Source: Cytophagales bacterium
Lineage (GTDB): Bacteria; Bacteroidota; Bacteroidia; Cytophagales; Spirosomataceae
Reading direction: 5' to 3'
Length of the DNA: 64,000 bases
Assembly (NCBI GenBank): GCA_004292855.1
Contig: RDXN01000057.1
Span: 1 to 64,000 of the forward strand
The notes under the pieces were generated by a model that did no database searches, was not told where the DNA came from, and saw only the letters and a program-made list of their open reading frames with translations. The translations under genes were made by a program, and so were the position numbers. Shown here in pieces: positions 60,049 through 64,000 of this stretch. Numbering within the stretch: position 1 is the stretch's first letter; every line of letters begins with the position of its first letter.

Positions 60049-61125
60049 TCAGTTCGGTTTACTGGCAATCGGATTCATCAGGGTGTTCAAAATGCCCGCC
60101 ATGCCGGTGGTGTGGGTAGCCTGGGGGGCGGCTTTTTTCTGCGTCCAGACCGTTTCGGGGCGGCTTTGGAGGAGCATCAGGTTCTGACCGTCGGGCAGGT
60201 CGGCATCCAATGCCCACTCAATGTCCTGCGGGCAACGGTAGTGTTTCTCCACAATTTTGGCCATTCGGCATACGGCCTTCACCTCCTCGTCGGTCAGGCT
60301 GGGCAGCCCGGCGCGGTCGGCCTCCACCGCACGAATCTGCACGCACCGGGACACCGGATCAGGGACGTGTTCGATGGTTTTGATGTGAATAGCCGTTTTG
60401 ACTGGCTCCAGCATCACTTTATCGACCAGAAAATGATCGGGCGTAACCTCGCCCGACACCACCGCTTCGCCCAACCCCCAGGATGCGTCGATAGCAATTT
60501 TGGATCGGTCGCCGTTGGTCGGGTTGAGGGTCATGGTCACCCCTGCCGAGCGGGCATTCACCATTTTTTGCACCACCACGCTCATCAGCACCTCGTTTTC
60601 GGCAATGCCCTGGTGTTGACGGTAGTTGATGGCGCGGCCCGTGTAGAGACTGGCCCAGCACCGGCGCACGTGTTCCACAACTTCGTCTGCGCCCACTACC
60701 CACAAATACGTATCCTGCTGACCGGCAAAACTGGCATCGGGCAGGTCTTCGGCGGTCGCGCTCGACCGCACCGCTACGGGCAGGCTGTCGGGGCTATTTA
60801 CCTGTTGGCAAAGGCGGGCATAGGCCGTTCGGATGGCCGTTTCGATGGTTTGTGGCATGGGGGAATCCAACAACTGTTGCCGGAGTTGGGCCGATTGCCT
60901 GTCGAGTGCGGCAAAATCGGTACAGTCGATATCGGCAACACCCGCCATAAGCGTCTCGAACAAACCCGATTCGTGCAAAAAGGCCGCGTAGGCATCGGTC
61001 GTGATGCAAAAACCCACCGGAACGGGCAGATTGGCCGCGCTCATGCTGGCCAAACTCGCGCCCTTGCCGCCCAGCAAGGGGTAATCGTCGGGCGTTGCTT
61101 CGTCAAAAAACAGGGTATAGGTCAT
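60049..61125 (-). CDS. PEP synthase-type ATP-binding protein (subunit 1 of split enzyme)
   Basis: This 358-residue protein starts MTYTLFFDEATPDDYPLLGG, in overlap with the P450 stop (ATGA). It carries the PPDK_N domain: GGKGASLASMSAANLPVPVG, VAVRSSATAEDLPDASFAGQ, SAGVTMTLNPTNGD and DASWGLGEAVVSGEVTPDHF, ending in EWALD...LMLLQSRPET. It lacks the His domain, which the next gene provides. Full PEP synthases carry both in one chain of about 800 residues. The upstream in-frame ATG at 61287 lies within the P450 gene and was rejected. Confidence 0.88.
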   Translation of the reverse strand: MTYTLFFDEATPDDYPLLGGKGASLASMSAANLPVPVGFCITTDAYAAFLHESGLFETLMAGVADIDCTDFAALDRQSAQLRQQLLDSPMPQTIETAIRTAYARLCQQVNSPDSLPVAVRSSATAEDLPDASFAGQQDTYLWVVGADEVVEHVRRCWASLYTGRAINYRQHQGIAENEVLMSVVVQKMVNARSAGVTMTLNPTNGDRSKIAIDASWGLGEAVVSGEVTPDHFLVDKVMLEPVKTAIHIKTIEHVPDPVSRCVQIRAVEADRAGLPSLTDEEVKAVCRMAKIVEKHYRCPQDIEWALDADLPDGQNLMLLQSRPETVWTQKKAAPQATHTTGMAGILNTLMNPIASKPN

Positions 61126-62357
61126 ATCGTTTCCCATTGTACGTTCAGGGCTACCGGTGCCCGAAACGAGGTGTTGGGCGCAAACTGAAACAGTTGATCG
61201 GGTTTGATGTGCAGGTTCGGAATGGTTCGGGTTAGTTCTTCCAGCACCACTTTGGACTCTAGTTTGGCCAACGGCGCACCAAGGCAAAAATGAATCCCGA
61301 AGCCCATCGACAGGTGTTCTTTGGCGTTAGGCCGCTCAATATTGAAGGTGTCACCCTCGTCAAACTGGGCATCGTCGCGGTTGCCCGACCCCATCACTAA
61401 CAGCAGGTTAGCCCCCGCCGGAATCGACATTCCGCCAATCTCGCTTGCTTCCAACGACTTTCGTCGCCACGACACAATGGAGGGCGAATAGCGCAGAATT
61501 TCTTCTACTGCATTGGGAATCAGGGCCGGATTCGCGCAGATAGCCTCCCAACTTTGGCGATGCAACAGCAACTCCCGAATACCGTTGCCGATGAGCGAGG
61601 TGGTGGTTTCGTGGCCCGCAAAAAGCTGGCTGTAGCAAACAGCCGCAATTTCGCGGTCGGTAATTTCGTGGCCTTCGGCCTGAAGGCGCACCAGATCGCC
61701 GGGGAGGTCGTCGGTGGGGGTTTGGTGCCGCAGGCTTACGAGGTTCTGGCAGTAGTTCCAGTAGTTGACCATGTTCTGGGCGTGAACCAATTGCTCGTCT
61801 TCCGATAGGTCGCCCCAGGTCATGAGCAGACGGCTTTCGGCCCAGCTTTTCACCTGCTGCACATCCTCGGCAGGCACCCCCAGCAGCATAAAAATCACGA
61901 GCGCGGGCAAATCGTAGGCTAATTGCCGAATCAGTTCGGCCTGCCCGTCCCCCTCGAAGCGGCCAATGGTCTCAATGGCCAACGCCCGAATACGGGATTC
62001 CAGTTTTTTGATTCGGCTCAGGTTAAACGCCATGCTCACAATCCGGCGGATGCGCGTGTGGTCGGGCGGCACCCGGCCCGACAAACCCGACAACCCGATC
62101 ATACCCTGCGCTTCCATGAGGGCTTTGGCCTTCGGAGCAATGGGCCGAAACGGCGATTGGGCGTTTTCGGAGGTGTAGGTACGCCAGTTGCTAAACACCG
62201 CCTTGATGTCTTCGTACCGCGTAACGACGTAGTAGCCAAGTTCTTCGCTGAAAAAAACGGGCTGTTCGTGCCGAGCCTGTTTGTAGAACGGGAAGGGGTT
62301 GGTCAGGTCGAAGGGTTTGAAGGTCTCCTGACCCTGATGATACGGGCAAACACTCAT
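61122..62357 (-). CDS. cytochrome P450
   Basis: This 411-residue soluble bacterial P450 has the I-helix SQLFAGHETTTSLIGNG, the ExxR motif in AVEEILRYSP and the heme-binding loop MGFGIHFCLGAPLAKLE with Cys at about 358. It lacks a membrane anchor, as in CYP101-type enzymes. It would hydroxylate an unknown hydrophobic substrate using electrons from the ferredoxin and reductase of the same cluster. It is the first structural gene after the regulator. Confidence 0.95.
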   Translation of the reverse strand: MSVCPYHQGQETFKPFDLTNPFPFYKQARHEQPVFFSEELGYYVVTRYEDIKAVFSNWRTYTSENAQSPFRPIAPKAKALMEAQGMIGLSGLSGRVPPDHTRIRRIVSMAFNLSRIKKLESRIRALAIETIGRFEGDGQAELIRQLAYDLPALVIFMLLGVPAEDVQQVKSWAESRLLMTWGDLSEDEQLVHAQNMVNYWNYCQNLVSLRHQTPTDDLPGDLVRLQAEGHEITDREIAAVCYSQLFAGHETTTSLIGNGIRELLLHRQSWEAICANPALIPNAVEEILRYSPSIVSWRRKSLEASEIGGMSIPAGANLLLVMGSGNRDDAQFDEGDTFNIERPNAKEHLSMGFGIHFCLGAPLAKLESKVVLEELTRTIPNLHIKPDQLFQFAPNTSFRAPVALNVQWETI

Positions 62358-62415
62358 GGTTTAGGCTGGCCATTGGGGAACAAACAAAAGCCGACCACCA
62401 AAGCTATTTCATTAT

Positions 62416-62433
62416 TCTTTGGTTAATCTTTGG
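62416..62433. promoter_or_regulatory. heptamer direct repeat, candidate SARP-type operator
   Basis: TCTTTGG at 62416-62422 and again at 62427-62433 gives a perfect 7-bp direct repeat with a 4-bp gap (11-bp period). It lies 59 bp upstream of the P450 start and 17 bp from the regulator stop. SARP/BTAD activators are known to bind heptamer repeats at 11-bp spacing. The site is in the right place for the regulator encoded next door. Related CCAAAG bases also occur at 62397-62402. Confidence 0.55.
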
Positions 62434-62449
62434 TTTTTATAGAAACTTT

Positions 62450-63853
62450 TCAATTTTTTTTAGAAAGATTTAGATAAAGTTGGCGAATATCGTTGGACGG
62501 AACACTCAACTCAAATTTTTTCAACGATTCCATATAAATCCGGTACTGTCGGTGCAGCGCGTCGGTTCGGCCCAACTCGGCGAGGGCGAGCATTTTCTCT
62601 TTGTGAGCTTCATCAAGAACAGGATTTTCGTCGAGTGCGCGGTCGGCATAGATCAACGCGCGGGGCAGGTCGCCCGTTTGGCGGTGAATACGGGCCAGGC
62701 TATACAGCAGTTTGTGGTACATATCCCGAAACCACATCCGTTTGCTCCAGCACCAGTCATTCTGGGTGTTGTCGATGTATTGGTTCGGAATATCCATGAA
62801 CAGATCGCCCGTGTAGAGCCGCTCCGCCGACTCGTAGCAGATCCGGCACTGCTCCAGATTCCCCTCCTGCCAGTGTCCGTTGCCGTTGAAACAAAGCTCC
62901 TGAAACATGGGCAGATCGACCCAGCTATCGGAAGGCAACCGCAAAAAATACATAGCGTTCTGTTGCACCACAAACGACGACTTCCGGGTGCTTCCCGACG
63001 GTTCGCCCAACACAGCCCGCAAATAGCGAATGGCATGGTAAAGCCGGTTCATAGCCACCTTCTCCGACTCGGCATCGGGCCAAAGTAAATCGGCCAATTC
63101 GCGGCCTGTAGCCCCTTTTTCGCCCCGGAGCAGCAGGAACGCAAACAGGGTTTTTAGCTTCCGGGTCGACCCGGCCCCGGTGTTCCAGTCGATGCGTTGG
63201 CCGGTTTCGCGCCGGATGCGGAGTTCGCCAAAGCACCGTATTTTCCAACGACCCTCATCGGTTTGGGCCACCAGGTTGGTAAAGGGTTTTTCGACCGAAA
63301 ACGACCTGGAAACCCCGCCCGATTCGCTGACGAGGGCGAGTTCGGGCGTGGCCCGTTGCGGGTCGATGTTGGCGAGCCAATAACCGAACCGTTGCCGGTC
63401 GTTGTTGGTGTGGATCACCGCCGGGGGCAGGTAGTAGGGGTTGGGTCGAAGGCCGGCGGGCGTATAAACAACCGGATGCGAAAACAGGCCCAGCAGCAGT
63501 TGGCTTTCTAACAGGAGGTCTTCGTTGTACAGGCAAACCAGCCGCAGGCCGGGCATTTGGGCAAGAAAGGTTTGAAAAGCGTCCAGCATTTCCCGCAAAT
63601 AAATGTCGCCGGAGGGTGTCCGAATGGCCCAGCTCATGTCCAGAAACACCGTTACGGGTTCGGGCAGCAACGGCTCAATAATTCGGGTCAGCGCGTCGAT
63701 CACAGGCTGCGCCCGCACAATTGAGTCGCGCAGATGAAACTCCGCCGACGAGAGCACCTCAACCGTCTTTTCGCCCGCTTCGGCCAAGGCTATCCTCACC
63801 TGCTGAACAGCGTGTTCGTCGGTAATGTAGAGCGTGGTTCCCGGTGTCAGCAT
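62450..63853 (-). CDS. SARP/BTAD-type regulator with MEDS-like sensor domain
   Basis: This is a 467-residue protein if started at MLTPGTTLYITDEHAVQQVR (an ATG at 63913 would add 20 residues). The N-terminal ~170 residues resemble MEDS (DcmR-type) sensors: FLDMSWAIRTPSGDIYLREM, LRLVCLYNEDLLLESQLLLG and LRPNPYYLPPAVIH. A winged-helix region follows (RKLKTLFAFLLLRGEKGATG, MNRLYHAIRYLRAVLGEPSG). The C-terminus is BTAD-like with helical repeats (GDLPRALIYADRALDENPVL). It most likely activates the downstream operon in response to a small molecule. This domain combination is unusual to my knowledge. Confidence 0.75.
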   Translation of the reverse strand: MLTPGTTLYITDEHAVQQVRIALAEAGEKTVEVLSSAEFHLRDSIVRAQPVIDALTRIIEPLLPEPVTVFLDMSWAIRTPSGDIYLREMLDAFQTFLAQMPGLRLVCLYNEDLLLESQLLLGLFSHPVVYTPAGLRPNPYYLPPAVIHTNNDRQRFGYWLANIDPQRATPELALVSESGGVSRSFSVEKPFTNLVAQTDEGRWKIRCFGELRIRRETGQRIDWNTGAGSTRKLKTLFAFLLLRGEKGATGRELADLLWPDAESEKVAMNRLYHAIRYLRAVLGEPSGSTRKSSFVVQQNAMYFLRLPSDSWVDLPMFQELCFNGNGHWQEGNLEQCRICYESAERLYTGDLFMDIPNQYIDNTQNDWCWSKRMWFRDMYHKLLYSLARIHRQTGDLPRALIYADRALDENPVLDEAHKEKMLALAELGRTDALHRQYRIYMESLKKFELSVPSNDIRQLYLNLSKKN

Positions 63854-64000
63854 CGTTAAGACCCCTTGCCAGCGGTGTTCCAGGGTAACGACAAAAAAAC
63901 CAATGAAGGTCATGTGCGCGTATTTACCACATCCGTTTTAAGTGGCTCCTTACGTAGTTTACGAGTCACGGTGGTATTGGTTACGGTGTAAAAATGAAGT

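Noticed and set aside
60112-61188. 358-codon open frame on the plus strand
   Set aside because: It is antisense to the ATP-grasp gene, which has clear family motifs. The frame is His/Gly-rich and without a recognisable domain, as expected for the mirror of a GC-rich gene.
53304-63853. Reading the cluster as an antibiotic-synthesis cluster because of the SARP-type regulator
   Set aside because: There is no polyketide, peptide-synthetase, terpene-synthase or export gene. The enzymes fit modification or breakdown of a small hydrophobic compound equally well.
1-64000. CRISPR arrays, rRNA and tRNA genes
   Set aside because: I looked for regularly spaced short repeats and for tRNA-like cloverleaf or rRNA signatures and saw none. 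The repeats found are inverted, not regularly spaced.

Overview
The window looks like chromosomal DNA of a Cytophagales bacterium, probably Spirosomataceae (Spirosoma/Rudanella/Larkinella-like). The basis is two SusC/SusD pairs, promoters of the Bacteroidetes form TAnnTTTG, lipoproteins with Cys just after the leader, PorV-like DUF5723 and DUF5916 barrels, and many polysaccharide-related enzymes. Taxonomy is inferred from gene content only; no rRNA or tRNA gene was seen.

Layout. 1-2.8 kb: an IS3-family end, a truncated gene, small DUF4160/DUF2442 genes and a DUF4143 ATPase. 2.8-11.4 kb: cysteine desulfurase, a LuxR-type regulator with two lipoprotein genes, rplU-rpmA, an Nfu protein, a DUF5723 barrel and NhaD. 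11.6-24.7 kb: two SusC/SusD loci, the first with a heparinase II/III-like enzyme. 24.7-32.3 kb: two tandem candidate small RNAs, a two-component system, proA, nrdA and rpmE2. 32.4-36.8 kb: a second LuxR-type regulator with lipoprotein, lipase and beta-propeller genes. 36.9-51.1 kb: decayed PUL pieces, a sodium symporter, a PIN toxin-antitoxin pair, GH2, FAD oxidoreductase, two enolase-superfamily enzymes, GH28 and an ADP-ribosylglycohydrolase, suggesting uronate/pectin-type glycan use. 51.3-53.3 kb: a broken IS3 copy between two truncated genes. 53.3-63.9 kb: ten codirectional genes.

Three things stand out. First, the 53.3-63.9 kb cluster joins a cytochrome P450, its [2Fe-2S] ferredoxin and reductase, an SDR, an aldehyde dehydrogenase, a PEP-synthase-like phosphotransferase split into two genes, two related HD-domain proteins, and a regulator that appears to fuse a MEDS-like sensor to a SARP/BTAD activator. 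A perfect 7-bp repeat with an 11-bp period, the usual form of a SARP site, lies just upstream of the P450 gene. Second, two distant loci (4.3-7.0 kb and 32.4-36.8 kb) share a regulator with Glu in place of the receiver Asp, a palindrome upstream of that regulator, and a nearly identical promoter plus 5'-UTR hairpin in front of a lipoprotein operon. Third, hairpin-doublet repeats occur at most operon joints; two have inserted in frame inside the cysteine desulfurase and FAD oxidoreductase genes.

All family assignments come from motif reading, without database searches.
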